Part shown: positions 1-12,654 of the stretch, piece by piece
Position numbering within the stretch: position 1 is the stretch's first letter
How the letters are laid out: each line of letters opens with the position of its first letter
NCBI GenBank assembly: GCA_021234155.1
Contig: JAJEKV010000341.1
Coordinates: 62,001-126,000, forward strand
Direction of reading: 5' to 3'
Source of the DNA: Isoetes taiwanensis
Lineage: Eukaryota > Streptophyta > Lycopodiopsida > Isoetales > Isoetaceae
Length of the DNA: 64,000 bases
Made by a program: the position numbers and the translations under genes
Notes under the pieces: model-generated
Seen by the model: only the letters and a program-made list of their open reading frames with translations
What the model was told of the DNA's origin: nothing
Database searches by the model: none

Positions 1-577
1 AACATGGGGCCCTGGTTTATCAAGGAAGGAATGAAAGTATATTGAATCCGGTTTCTCATGGAGGGAACTAGAGATGAAATTCCAGACATTGATAATAGCT
101 GGAATGGAGTATAGTAATGGAATGCTATTAAGAAGGGTGAAATGGTTGAGACATTGGAATATCTGAACTATAGGCAAATGGATATTCATTGAAGAGAAAC
201 AACTCCTGCAGGAACATATACACCAAAAGCAATATTTGACAGAAAATATTGCAATCGAATCCTAGCCTAGAAACCATTTCTTCTTATTATACCAAGCTTA
301 TGAGAACTCATCGAGTTACACATACAAGTAATGTATATACAGCGTTGCAGAAGCTAACAGCATTTTTCGGGAACTATTACAATTTCGACAAGTTCATTTT
401 AAGAATTTGGCTTATACCCAGGGCGGTTTTTCTTTGTTATCATTTTTTTATCTACTTTATCTACTACACTGCATGGTCTTTATGAGATTGTGAATATAAG
501 CTTTCATTTCTCATATGTCGGCTGCAACTGTGATTATTTGTTTTGATGTACTGTATTTCGTATCTGTTCTGTGACAG
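1..577 (+). other. Intron of the MnmG gene (upstream part), no exon seen
   Basis: No MnmG exon is recognisable here. The family's Gly-Tyr-Glu-Glu-Ala-Ala-Ala-Gln motif, which should directly precede the first visible exon, is absent, so it lies on an exon left of the window. The short open frame at 249-485 has no protein-like features. The interval ends in a clear acceptor AG at 576-577. Confidence 0.6.
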
Positions 578-2043
578 GGACTTCTGGCAGGCATAAATGC
601 AGCAAGATTTTCTTGTGAAAAGGATCTTGTTGTCCTAGAAAGAGAGAGCTCCTATATTGGGACTCTTGTTGACGACCTTGTGACTAAGGACCTGCGAGAG
701 CCATATCGCATGTTAACAAGGTAATGCACAATCACGTCTTATCTTATGCATTTCCTTAGCATGCCGAGTTCCTTGCGCTGCCTGCTATTTGTTGCAAACC
801 GCATCAACACTATGTGAGGATAATTAACTTCTTCCTGTTTTTTAAAAATGTTCCTTTTTGCCTTGCATGTTCTTCTAATTTCGTTTCAAAAATGGCTGTC
901 AGTATTTGGATGTTTTGCATAATCTTTCTTTCCATTTGCACCAAAGGCTGTGTTTTCTTTACAAAGAAAAATTTCACTGGCAACATAATTGTTTCTGTGA
1001 GCAGCCGTTCCGAACACCGCCTCCTCATCCGTGCAGACAACGCAGATAGCAGGCTTACTCCTTTAGGTCGAAAGCTTGGTCTTATTGACGACAGGAGATG
1101 GAGACTTTATGAAGAAAAACAGTGCCGGATCTCAGAGGAAAAGAAGCGTCTTAATACTACTAGAATTTCACGTATGTTAACTCATGAGACGATATTAATT
1201 GCTGCTTTTGGGGCACATGGGTATGCATTTCACATATTATATGAGCTTCTGTTAATAAAATTCTTCCATGCGTTGTTTGTCCCAGCTTCTCATGCTATAG
1301 CAGAAGAAATTTCCAGAATCTGTGAACAACCAGTCTCTGATCTTCTTTACCTTAATGCAATATTGAGACGACCTCATATACATTACGATATCCTGGATCG
1401 CTATGAGCTTGGAAATCCAACACTAACAACAGTGGAAAAAGAGTGTGTTGAAATAGACATAAAATATGAAGGCTTCATAATGCGGCAGCGTAATCAGCTT
1501 GAAAAGGTTTGATTGTTTGATCACAAGTATAGAAATTTACAGAGACATTGCTATTTGTGTGGAATTTAATCTAGTTTTCTTTTCCCATTTTAGATGGCAC
1601 GGACACAACACAAACAGATACCTGAGAATTTGGATTATTTTGCAATTAAAACGCTGTCTATGGAAGCTAGAGAAAAATTGTCAAAGGTTTGCAAAGTCTT
1701 CGCATCTTCAATTCTTTTAGTCTATCATCATATGTCCATTAAATATGTAAACGTCTGTCTGCACACCAAGACATTGGCCTGCATTAAAATTGGTAGTTGC
1801 CTGCATTTTTTACAAACGTTTTGTGGATTGTCCATGCAGGTCCGTCCTCAAAATTTAGGGCAGGCGTCCAGAATAGGTGGAGTTAATCCAGCAGATGTGA
1901 CTAATTTACTGATTTATCTTGAAATTTCTAGACGAGAGCATAAAGATACAATGAGCTTGAACCATAGGGATGCTTTTGATGAGTCTGCAATGGAATTTTC
2001 TGTAAAGGAAACAGATCTTGTTGAACACGTGGGCACGCATTAG
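578..2043 (+). CDS. MnmG: tRNA uridine 5-carboxymethylaminomethyl modification enzyme MnmG/GidA (partial, last 5 exons)
   Basis: With MnmE, the FAD protein MnmG adds the carboxymethylaminomethyl group to wobble uridine-34 of certain tRNAs. The plant nuclear copy is expected to act in mitochondria and/or plastids. Five exons join in frame with GT-AG borders: 578-720, 1005-1171, 1286-1506, 1594-1686 and 1840-2043 (275 codons plus TAG). Family signatures seen are [10 protein letters not shown], then [42 protein letters not shown], then [14 protein letters not shown] and the C-terminal [17 protein letters not shown] helix block. Bacterial MnmG is about 630 residues, so the N-terminal FAD-binding half is outside the window. 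The C-terminus runs about 30 residues beyond the usual bacterial end. The identification rests on family motifs; organellar targeting is inferred because the N-terminus is not visible. Confidence 0.94.
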
Positions 2044-4469
2044 TTTTATATGCAGTGTTTCTCATGTACACATTATAAACAGGTTTTGTACAGAATCATT
2101 TAAAAGGCATCTGGATTGAGAGACTTGAAACCTAGTTGAAATATTGGCATTTATGAATTCCAACGGTGCCTCTGGCCAATAGAATAGAGTATAGAGTAGA
2201 GTACAAATTGGCTCGTCAGTTCTTTGAGAACCAGGAAGTGTGTATACAATTACTGCCGCCATAGCTTGCAGTAATTACAGAGTTTTCTAACGTCATGCGC
2301 TTTGGAGATCGTAAATAGAATATTCAGGCAAATTTATCATCTAACCGGAAAGAATGTCTTTCGAGAAACGTAAACTAAGGCACTGGTACCATTGGAGGAT
2401 GTGCAAACCCCAACAGATAACTATTGGGTTGCTCCACTTCAGGTTTTCTGCTTTATCTACAATTAGGAATTCACCTTCTCCACCTAGGGTCTGGGCTGTT
2501 GACAGGACTTCCTCCCCGTCAATTTTCTAAATCGAAAGGGTCTCTGTCAACGGCAAACAATCCCTGTTACCAGCTTCATGTGACCTCACCCTTATGTTCC
2601 TCCATTGGCAGCTTTTGTACAACTATTCTTGCATCCATTGATGATTTCTCTACAACCGCTGGTTGCTTTCTGCAAGTAATCCCTCGAATGAATTATAACT
2701 GATGGTCTTAAGTCTTACCAAAAAGCCTAATTTCCACCCATGGTGTAATAAAACTTCTAGATGTCTGGATTATGCTATGGAAGTAAGAAAGCAAGGGGCC
2801 AATGGATAGAAGAGGCTATGCTTGAGGCATTGGTGGATAGAGGGATAGAAGCACTATGGTATTCCTTAGAGTAGCATGAGTAACTGGCATTGGGAAGTGA
2901 AAGAAAAGATTGGAAACAGCAAAGCAGGAGGAAATTGAGTTAGTAATCATGTGATTTTATTTGATAATAAGGGCGGTGGCTTTTCAAAGGGAGATATGTT
3001 GATCTCTCTTTCAGATCCACTTAGACATTAGATGTTGCCAGAGCAAGAGCTATGAATCCTACCATTTTGGCTGAATGAATCAATGATGCTTTAAACGTCC
3101 ATAAAGACCAAATAGGTTTATTGGAAAGAGGTTTATAGTATTTTCAACTTTGATCATTACACATTTAAAATGCTAATGACGCAAGAATACAAGCTGTTAA
3201 AGTTAAAGGCAATGAATGGTGATGAAGAATGGGGAGTGGGTTACAGTTCTTATATGTATTCTACAGGTCAGGTTATAAACTCTTTATGACTAAATCTTTT
3301 CAATCTCGGCGATCTTGTATTAGTAATGTCGAGGAGATTTATCGAAATTACGAAAGTATGAAAATGCCCCTTTATGAGGAATATTTTCAAACCTTGGAAG
3401 ATAGGGAGAAGCTGTGGGAAAGACTAATGCACTTAGGACTCCCTCAAGAGAAGCTACAGGAAATATTAATGCACTTAGGAGTCCTCTAGGAATTGTTAAA
3501 TGCAATATACAGACTAACTATGGTCTCTATATCATTGCCTACATGGACAGGTTTCTAGAAGACCTCTTGTCTCACTGAAATGTAGTACGTTTGTTATATC
3601 TTTGAACATGCTCAAATCTTGACTGCTATGTTGGAAACCCTAGATTTAAAATACGTCATTATAAATTGAAATGGGAAACTCTAACCAAAAGTTAAATACA
3701 TTATTGATTCAAGTACATACCAGCATTTAAGCTAAAATAGACCAAAGGTTATATACACCATGGTTGAAAAACAAGAAACCTCACAAAGACTAAAAGCCCG
3801 ATAGTCCAAAAGAGAGAACTTTAAAAAAGCAAAAACTGTTCCATATATGGCTAAAAGCCTCCTCAAATAATACTTGCACATATATGAATCCAAACATCAC
3901 ACGAAGGCTAAATCTGCTTAACTTATAGTGCACATGATTATTTAAGCGAAAGATTTGATTTAATATCAACCACCCCTAGGAACCGAACTTGGACTATGCC
4001 ATTGGGTGAAAGGGAAAAAACATACATGTGTCCATGCTTTGTTCTCCAATAAAAGAGGCAAGGAAAAAATACCTGCAAAATTAGAGCCACAAATAAAGAA
4101 ACCAACTCAAACATGTTGGCCATGTCCACATTCATATTCACAAGAACAACTTCTTCATATATAGCGTTGGTGTCGTCAGTTCAGCAACGCTATTTCAAGA
4201 TAGCAAAACAAAACATTGAAATGATGGTGCCAACATCACCCTGGCACTATCCGCATAGCATAATGCAATGCAATACAAAAGATCTGACCATCTATTTTGA
4301 AAGGCTTCCCCCTCTTCTCTAAGGTTGATAATCTTAGCATTTGCCTTAAGTGAATTTCTAATCGGGAGGCCATCGTCAAGCGCAGCTCGTTTTTTTAGCA
4401 AGTTTTAGTTAACAGTCAGTTTCAAATGCCAAAGGTGCATTATATACATGTACAATACAATGTACATGT
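2044..4469. other. MnmG 3' flank and intergenic sequence
   Basis: The first few hundred bases should hold the MnmG 3' UTR. Small open frames at 2424-2702 and 3229-3489 resemble no family I know. Around 3180-3340 broken frames read vaguely like the end of an LTR-retrotransposon integrase, but this is too weak to call. No gene is supported. Confidence 0.4.
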
Positions 4470-4544
4470 GTATGTGTTTGGGCTCCTCACCAACCGGTGG
4501 ATGTGGGCGTATGTGTTTGGGGCTCCTCACCAACCGCGGGATGG
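4470..4544. repeat. Two-copy 39-bp tandem repeat
   Basis: A unit starting GTATGTGTTTGG and containing GGCTCCTCACCAACCG occurs at 4470 and again at 4509 with a few differences. It is a small local duplication in intergenic DNA. Confidence 0.75.
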
Positions 4545-7500
4545 CCTGCACAAATATCAACAAAAACAATTAGGCAATTGAGGGGATTGATGTAACCGCT
4601 ACATTTAAATGATACTTGACACAAATTCATCCTTTGATGACAACAAGACATATAATTTAAAGAGAATCTTCCATACTCTACCACATTGTTGTGGATCCTT
4701 TGCACGTCGATGTTAGAAGTCCATGTATAACCATTTACTTGCAATGTAACTTTGACTCGAGGCTTTTACTTCTTCAGTTCTATAGCAAGCAATAACAAAG
4801 CCAACCACTCTTTGTGCCAAAATCTTCATATGAAAGTTTGATCATGATCAACTAGCTTTTTTGATCTAAAAATCTTCATATAAAATTTCAATCACAAACT
4901 ACCAATCGACTTCTTATGAGGCAACTTTACACCTTAGCTTTGTAGAACCTTAGAAATCTTGGAATTATTCTGCACATGGTACACTTGTTCAAAATCTTTA
5001 TCTTCCAAGTGAAGGAATTGGGCTTCCAGATTGGAAATGACACAGTTCCAGAACGAGTTAGAGTTCACAATCCGAATAGGTTGCAAATTAAGTCACATAT
5101 ATATGGGTACCACTTCCTTGAGGTTCCATTAAATTTGCTTGGAAGTTGAACTCACATTGAACTTTTTTAAATCAACTTCAATTAAATTCATAGGGAGCAA
5201 ATTCCGTACAGTTGTAAATCTTATAATGCATAGACATAGGTGTTATTTTTGCGATGCCACTCCAAAAAATAATTGGAATTGCCATATGACGATTACGTCT
5301 AGTGTAGATACCTAGGTAATTTTTTAACAAAATAAGCCATGCGAATCGGAATCCTTCTCTGAGTAGGATTCTACAAAAGATCAATAGCACAAAGGTCTTA
5401 CAGGAGAATGTGTTTTCTAGTTTATAAATCAACTTGCTAAAATGTATGGCAATCCTTGACTAATTATTTTTCCAAACAATGTGTGGTGCAAGCTTGAAAA
5501 GTTTAACACTAGAGTTGTTACTGGAACTATCCTGGGTTCATCCACCAGAATTGGTCCAGCATACCCTCTGCCACTTAAACCCAGATATCTAACAAGAGAA
5601 ATTTCCATTTCATAAGATACCACCACTTTTGGAATCTTCACTTGATTCATTATGGCTATGGAGAATTTCAGAACCAATGGAATTTCTGATATGTTTTGGT
5701 GATTGCCCAAACCTTATAGAATTCAGTAGTTTTACGCCAGGCCAGAACTGCATTTTCTAAACTTTCTAGCATAAAGGGGTCCAAACGTTTCTAAAATTGA
5801 AAGCGATTGATGTTTTATTATAAAACATATTGGTTTGCATGTTTTCATGTGTCGCTGCTATTAGATGACATTATATGAAGTCGTCAAACCATATTTAGCT
5901 CAAAAAAGCCGTTTGAGGTTGTGAATTGTTTCTCCTTTACTATAACAAGTTTTGACGTAAGACTTGTGGCCATAAGTTGTCAATTCTAAGAGCTATAATC
6001 CAATAATTTTTTGAAGTCTCCATAAGTCGCGTTGATCTCAATTTTCATGAAAGAAGATTCGACACAGAATCCAGGACAAAAATAGAACGAAAATGGTGTA
6101 ACTAAACTAGCTTTCTAAGGGCAATAAATGATGCATTCCATACGTTCCACTTATATCTACATAATAAAGAATTTTATCAACTTAAATATGGTGAATAACT
6201 ATGTATTCTGGTTGTCAGTACATAAAATTGGAGCTGAGTTAAGATAATAGTACAAAAAACTCATCTTTTATGATAGGCAATATTTTTTTTTATGAATGTG
6301 ACTCTTGCTTGGCAACATAGACATGAATTTCATGTTAAAAGTAACACATTATGTAGAAGATTTGATTTAAAATAGAAATGGACCATTTCTAGTTTGTACT
6401 TAGGCTTGCCATATTTTTAAAGCAAGATAACATTCTTTTTCAACTTATGATTGACAAAACATGTGATAGAAGTACAAAATATAGTTTGTATCGTCTTAGT
6501 GCAAAACATACGATAAAATCTTCTTATTTTTTACTATCATAAACTTAAGACACGTGTTTGCTACTTAGGAGTTCCTATTTTAGGTATAATAATAGTAACT
6601 TTAGCTTGTCTTTCATGATAGACTATAATTTTTATGGACTAAAGCTTCATTGGCAACATCCAATTTGATGTTAAAAATAACATACTACTATATATGTAAG
6701 ACGTGAATATAAATAGGCATGGACCATTATGGTCCACAATTAGATGAATTGGGTATAGAAGTAAATCTCATCATTACCAATTCTATTTATTGTTCATTTG
6801 TCAATTATACAATGATATGGTGATTTTCTACCGTCTCTAACATAATTTTTAGAAGAATGAGTGGAGATTCATATAGGTTTAATTTGCTTATGCTTCAACA
6901 TTACCATTAAATAAGACAATAATTCTAGCAATTAACTCATTTTTTCAAATAGAGTACTATACATGGAATCTATATATTCTTAAGGCGAGTTTAAAAACCA
7001 ATTAAGATGATGATGTTCAGGCTTTTTGAATGATCCTAAGCCATGTGGACCAACAGTAGAAAACAGACGTAGCAGTCTAACTTTATTTTTCATAGTTATA
7101 GCTTTTTATATTTGTTCTTCATTCTTTTGCATTACTTCCATAACTTGAGAAGCTTGAAAATACAAGTTTTGAGTTTACCATTCAATGCATAGGTTTATAA
7201 AATCCATGGAACGCGTAATCTAACAGATAACTTGGAATGGACACTAGAAAGTTTATTCTAAACTTTAAGATAATGAGCATTGATTATTTTTAATGAATGG
7301 AGTGGTTCATGAGGTGCTTATATCCCACAATTGAAACAGAAATCGATTAAGATGAGGGAGTTCTTAATTTTAAAAAGACGGTGGACCAGTAATGGTCCTA
7401 GGAAAACAAACCTTTCTTGATTTCTTGTGAACAAACGCTGTGTTTTTTTAACGTGTTTGTTTTTAGAGTGATTCCATATTATGGTAACCTTTCATAATAT

Positions 7501-8507
7501 GATTTTTTGGATACTTCATCATTAAGGCTAATGGACATTTTTCTTAGATAAAGCAAGTTGTCTATCACTTGTATTCAAAATTTTAGGTCAAAATCTATTT
7601 TCTTGCAAAAGTTAGAGATTTGATTTGGGAACAGCTTTTTGGAAACCAGTATTGGTTCACAGAAGACAGACAACATTTTTTACTCTGTCATATTCAAACA
7701 ACCCTATCTCCCTTCTCAGATCTCGGATTGAGATGCAGTTTTTTGTGTTTGACTCTCTAACTCGTAAAGAAGAATACAAAAATAATAAAAAAAATCATAA
7801 GAATCTTCTTGCTGAGACAGTTTTACTTTATCTAAACATAAAGCAAAATAGAACTTGACCCCCTTGTGTTTACTTAAGTGTAACTCTCATAAACGAGGAC
7901 CAATAGATTTTTAGGTATTTTTCCCATGCAATGTGGCTGCTATATATTAATATATAAGAAGGGTTTGACTGATTATCGAACCTTTGATTTTATATGAATT
8001 TTAAAGCAAACAGTACCTTTTCTGGTACATCATGTGACGACTCTAGTGTTAAGATGACTTAATTTTTGGGTTGCCCCTAAGGGGCAAACCCTCGTTCGGC
8101 ATATTCCAGGTATATGCCAGTATAGGCCCCGAACATGCCAATAACTGCTCCAAACCCATTATTGGCTGTAAACTGGCGGTGGCTTCTGTTGATGGGCAGC
8201 CATCTCGAAACCGGCTAATCGGAGAGGCCTCCTCTGCGCAGACGGCGAGTATTTTGAGTGTCTGGGCGGTCTTCCTTATAACGTTGTTTCATGGCGGCCT
8301 TCTGCATTGAGGACTCACAGAGCAGATAGAGAGTGTTTTTCAAGAAAAGAGCATCGTTTCTTCATTTAGGCATATTTTGAGTGGTTTTTTATGCAGCTTC
8401 CGTTTTACGCAGCAAAGGAAGTAGATGCAATGTGGCACCCAGTACATGAAGCCATGCTTTGTCTCACATTGTTGTAGCTTTGCTTAGCAGATCGTCTGGA
8501 TTCTGGA
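4545..8507. other. AT-rich intergenic DNA, no gene found
   Basis: Most of this stretch is AT-rich with stops in all frames. From about 8060 to 8330 composition becomes GC-richer, with a 79-codon open frame at 8071-8310 that matches nothing I recognise. That segment could be the former 5' flank or leader of the oxidase pseudogene that starts at 8508. I see no RNA gene or element boundary. Confidence 0.4.
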
Positions 8508-9768
8508 ATGGTGGAAAATAGTGTATGTGGTGAATATGATGCAGTTGTAATTGGTGCAGGAATTATGGGTAGTTGCACGGCATACCAAGTTGCAAAGAAA
8601 GGTAAGTCAGTTCTTCTACTTGAGCAATATGATTTCCTTCATAGAAGAGGCTCATCTCATGGTGAATCCAGAACTATTCGCATCACATATCCTGAACTTT
8701 ACTATACCTACATGATGAAAGAAGCTTTCGAGTTATGGAAGGAGGCTCAACTTGAAGCTGGATACATGGTTTTCACAAGAACATGACAACTAGATTTTGG
8801 ACCAAGTGACAATAAAAGCCTCCTATCTGTTCTCAATGCTTGCAAACTGCTAGAGATACCTCGAATTTCTTTGGATGCCAACCAAGTCTCTGTAAGATTT
8901 CCCATGTTTTATTTACCAAAAGATTATTTAGTAGTTCATACTCCTCAAAATTTGGGGTTACGCATGCTACAAAGGCATTTGCAATGTTTCAATCTTTAGC
9001 AGCAAAACATGGAAGATTAATTTCTCACGGGCCACTTGAGTCACCTATATTTCTTTAGATTGAGAATCATCTGATGGTTCTGCTGGTGTACTTGTAAGAA
9101 GAAGTAGAGGAGCCGCATTTGCAAGCAGGTAGTTCTGGCTGCTGGCGCTTGGAACAGGGACCTTGTAAAGGCTATTGCTGGATTTCATGTGCCTATTCAA
9201 CCATTAAATACTATCATTGCTTACTGGCGAGTTGACCAAAGTGTGGCAAATACATTCTCTCCTCATAATTTTCCTACATTCGCTAGCTACGGAACCCCAG
9301 CCATTTATGGAACACCTTCCCTAGAATACCCAGGCCTACTTAAGGCATCTGTACATTCAGGGGCTCCTTGTAATCCAGACTCTCGTTGTCTCCTCGAGTT
9401 GCTTCAAAAGCATGTTAGTCCATGGATATCATCAATGTTTTATGGAAAAGTGAGATATGAAGTTCCTGCACTCATCAATTGAGTGTTGCATGTATTTCAT
9501 GACACCAGATCATGATTTCATACTTGATTATCTTCCGTGTTCACCAGAGAATAACATTTTGCTTGCAGGTGGATTCTCTGGTCATGGATTCAAGATGGGG
9601 CCACTAATTGGACGTGTCATGGCTGATCTAGCACTTACAGGAAAGTGCACTGGAGTTGACTTGGATTTCTTCTCATTTAATCGTTTCTTCCAGAATCCGA
9701 AGGGTAATCAGAAAGATTATGAAGAACCGGTGGCACTTTTGCAAACATTTTCAGACTTGGTTCTTTGA
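8508..9768 (+). pseudogene. Sarcosine/pipecolate oxidase-like flavoenzyme, inactivated
   Basis: The intact family (peroxisomal DAO-type FAD oxidases of about 400 residues) oxidises pipecolate, sarcosine and related N-substituted amino acids. Homology covers the whole length. The N-terminus carries the dinucleotide motif VVIGAGIMGS at 8541-8570, then SSHGESRTIRITYPE; the middle carries QLDFGPSDNKSLL; the C-terminus carries NFPTFASYG, YGTPSLEYPGL and GGFSGHGFKMGPLIGR, ending at TGA 9766-9768. The frame is broken by an in-frame TGA at 8784-8786, frameshifts near 8940-8960 and 9125-9135, and another near 9450-9480 where about 20 family residues are also missing. There are no introns across 1.26 kb. 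That fits either a naturally intronless gene or a processed copy; no poly(A) remnant was identified. It cannot encode the full enzyme. Confidence 0.93.
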
Positions 9769-10014
9769 CTGATGCATTGAACTGACAAAGCAGTGAGATA
9801 AGGTGTGGTCTGACCTTCATGCATAAATGCACATGGTCAGCTTGGTATTGCCAAATGATTTTAAGATTTCAGCAGTAATGAGATATTTGAACAATAATAG
9901 CCAAAGCTTACTAAAGCTGTGTTCTATCAGTTAAAAGGTTGGCTGAATGTAATCATTCTCAATAGAAGATGTGAGGAATATTGAGGTCTTATTGTATCTA
10001 GGAAGACATATTAA
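9769..10014. other. 3' flank of the oxidase pseudogene
   Basis: AT-rich sequence between the pseudogene stop and the LINE tail. No feature seen. Confidence 0.4.
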
Positions 10015-11040
10015 AGAATGAGAATGAGAATGAGAATGATTTTTTATCGTCCACTGAGGCCAATCGGCCTATGGGACCCACCAGGAGCGCAGCAAACTTA
10101 TTACTGTCCGGGTTAAAAAACCTCCGCCCCGAAGGGTTTTCGAGGGAAAAACCAGAATGCTGTCAAACTGTACAAGTATACATCAATGTATATATACATG
10201 TCAAGTGTGTGCCCGAGGACACAGCTGATCTCGCATGTCCATAACCTCCTGAAGGTATGATCCCAACACCCCGTCATGATCTTTGTGCTCAATGTCACAT
10301 GTAATGGCGGGCCGCCCGACCTTCGGCATAGATAGCGTCCTAATTTGATCATATCTTTGGGCAACTTTGAAGGGTATGAGATTCATCCTCAATGACTCCC
10401 ATTTGGCGGCATTGAATGAGCACGTCTGGCGTGGCTCACCAATCCATCCGCCGTCTCAATTCGAAGATGATGTGCCCTGACAATGCGAATGGAGGCAATG
10501 AGTGCGCCTTTTCATGGGCAAGTGGGTATGCAGGGTAGCATTGCGGGCCTCGTTCCAATGTGGGATTTATGTGGCGCTGATAGTGTGTTGTCTTGACATG
10601 TTCAAGGGCATTGGCATCCCAAAGCTTGCTGAGGAAGCAAGCGTCAAGATATTGCCTCAAGCTATGGCGATCTGCCTCTGTTTGCATATGTATGCACCTG
10701 TGCTCCTGCACATTCCATCTAGCCAACCATTGAGCTCTCTTTTCCCTCCAGCCGGGGCCTTGGGCATGCGCCCCATTGCCATGATATAAGCTGGTTTAGG
10801 AGACGAGCATCGTCCATATTGACCACCTTCTGAAAATAGACAATGTGGCGATCAAGGGCCGCCCTCTGAAGAGGCAAGAATCCTGTCTCCTGCAGTAGAA
10901 TTTGATATGGGGCTGTGGACTTCACCCCTAGTGCTCGTACTAAGAAGGCTTTCTGGACCTGCTCCAAGTCATTCCAAGTAGCAAGTGATACTACTGGGCC
11001 CCATACTTCCACCCCGTATAAAAGGACAGGCTCTAAAGGG
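10015..11040 (-). mobile_element. 5'-truncated non-L1 LINE, ORF2 C-terminal part and 3' tail
   Basis: Reading the minus strand from about 11012, broken frames encode the region after the reverse transcriptase of a non-LTR element. The visible block VWGPVV, DLEQVQKAFLVRALGVKS and LLQETGFLPLQRAALDRH is followed by a decayed C-terminal region down to about 10200. The 3' end has the phrase GTGGACGATAAAAAATCATT at 10037-10055 and then a tail of about four ATTCTC repeats to 10018. A microsatellite-like tail rather than poly(A) is typical of non-L1 LINE clades. Homology stops near 11040, so the copy is 5'-truncated, as usual for LINE insertions. Several stops show it is dead. Confidence 0.86.
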
Positions 11041-11149
11041 AATTGCCTTTATATCTGCTTCACTTGTCAAATAAATATTAAGGCTATATCATATACCCAA
11101 ATTAAACATACTAAAAACAGCTACCTTAGAAAGAGTATAATCAGATGAA

Positions 11150-12121
11150 TATTAAAATGGGTCCTTGGTTCACCTCTGGAGCGACCCCCGCATCCGTACC
11201 CGACTTGAACCCCCCAAAATCCATGGACTGCCAGGCGCGCCCATCGACGTCCATATAGGCACGCTCCCGCGACCCAGGAGGTGTCGGACCCATACGCGGC
11301 CCCACTACGAGGACATGCTATAAGCCTAGCACACTGTAGGAGTCTTGTAGCCGCACTAGACAAGACCCCACCCACGTTTCACCATTGTGCTCGTTGTCTG
11401 GTGCTGAATCAGGCGATAGCCTCCACAGCCAGGTGGGCTCTTGTGCACAGGCCGCATTTACTGGGTTTTAAGGGTTCTAACTAGGAACATCTCTACTTCG
11501 AGATGGCCTTCAGGTCTCTGACCCCCTTTTACTCATACAACACAGGAGGAACATAAAGAGAACTATCATTATACATCCATCCATCCATAGCTTCGAATAG
11601 AACATAAAATAGAGATTAACCATACATCTATTCATACAAGGGTTAATTCTAGCTATCTTCTGAGCACACAAGGATTAATCCTATGACTATCTAGGAATGC
11701 AAGCTATCTATGTACTAACCGGGATCATAGCTAGATCCACTATCTCTCTGGTTCTCCATCCTTTTGGCTGGAACAGGGTTGAACAACAGCTCCTCCTCCA
11801 CCAATCTCCCCCAATTCGAATTGGGGCAAATGGGGGTGAAAATCCCCAATTTGAGATAACAGGTCTGCTTTGCCCAATCGATTTGGGCCAGGTGGCAACT
11901 CTGGGTTGGCTAATATTAACTAATTTAATATTTAAACCCCTTTTAATATTAGGTTAAAGTCCTAAATTCAAATTAGGATTTAGGGTTAGGTTTCCACCTT
12001 AATAATTAATGATTAACATAGCTAACCTTAGCTTATGAATAATTAATGTACCATTAATTATTCATAGTGGCGTGTCATGTATTTATATTCAGAAAGGCAT
12101 ATAAATACATGGAACGTCACA
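11150..12121 (+). mobile_element. Gypsy-family LTR fragment (3' part)
   Basis: 11225-11480 is similar to 31890-32110 elsewhere in the window, sharing blocks such as CTATAAGCCTAGC and a later TGGGCTCT...GCACA...GCCGCAT block. The segment ends at 12121 in CGTCACA, the inverse of the TGTGACG that starts the LTR attached to the Gypsy pol remnant at 21715. I therefore read this as the 3' part of one LTR of that family. The left limit is approximate. Sequence after 12121 does not show a tRNA-Met-type primer site, so this is more likely a solo or 3' LTR. Confidence 0.62.
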
Positions 12122-12654
12122 TTCTCCCCACCTTAAAAATGATGTTGTCCTCAGCATCAAGACCACTCTTGTTGTAGGGCAACACATCGTACATTGGAAG
12201 GGAGTCTCGCGTCCTTAAAGAAATAGCGTGAGATTATAAGTCACACAGAGGTTGTCATGTTCAAAGTGATGAAGTTTGAAATGACTTGTAATGTGCAATT
12301 TATTACTCTGCAAGAAAGGGGACAAAGCATTGGGTGAGGTGGTGAAGTAGAAGGAGAGTTAAATTACGAAAGAACGGACATATTGAGGTAGGTGATATAA
12401 AAGATAGATGTATAGATCAGACATGATCGTCGTTTAGGGCCGGCAAAAGTCAAGAGTCAAGGTGTGTAGAAGTCTCACTGTTACATTCGGGGTGGTGAGT
12501 TCACAGTATATCTAATTTAGAAATCATTCTTTGTATACATACGTGTAACTGATTATATATTATACACGGCCATAGACATAAACAACTTCTATTTCTTCTT
12601 TTAATATAATACACACTTATATCAAAAAATTTGTTTTCTTATTTTGTTACAGTT
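12122..12654. other. Intergenic sequence between LTR fragment and inverted-repeat arm
   Basis: AT-rich; no gene or clear repeat recognised. Confidence 0.35.

Noticed and set aside
814-1512. 232-codon continuous open frame
   Set aside because: It reads through MnmG exons 1005-1171 and 1286-1506 and the introns around them. The intron-encoded parts do not match the family, and splice sites are clear.
3180-3340. Gypsy integrase C-terminus
   Set aside because: Only a weak FNLGDLVLV-type resemblance in a frame full of stops.
10436-11012. Two minus-strand frames as a host gene
   Set aside because: They match LINE C-terminal coding sequence, carry stops between them, and end in a LINE-type tail.
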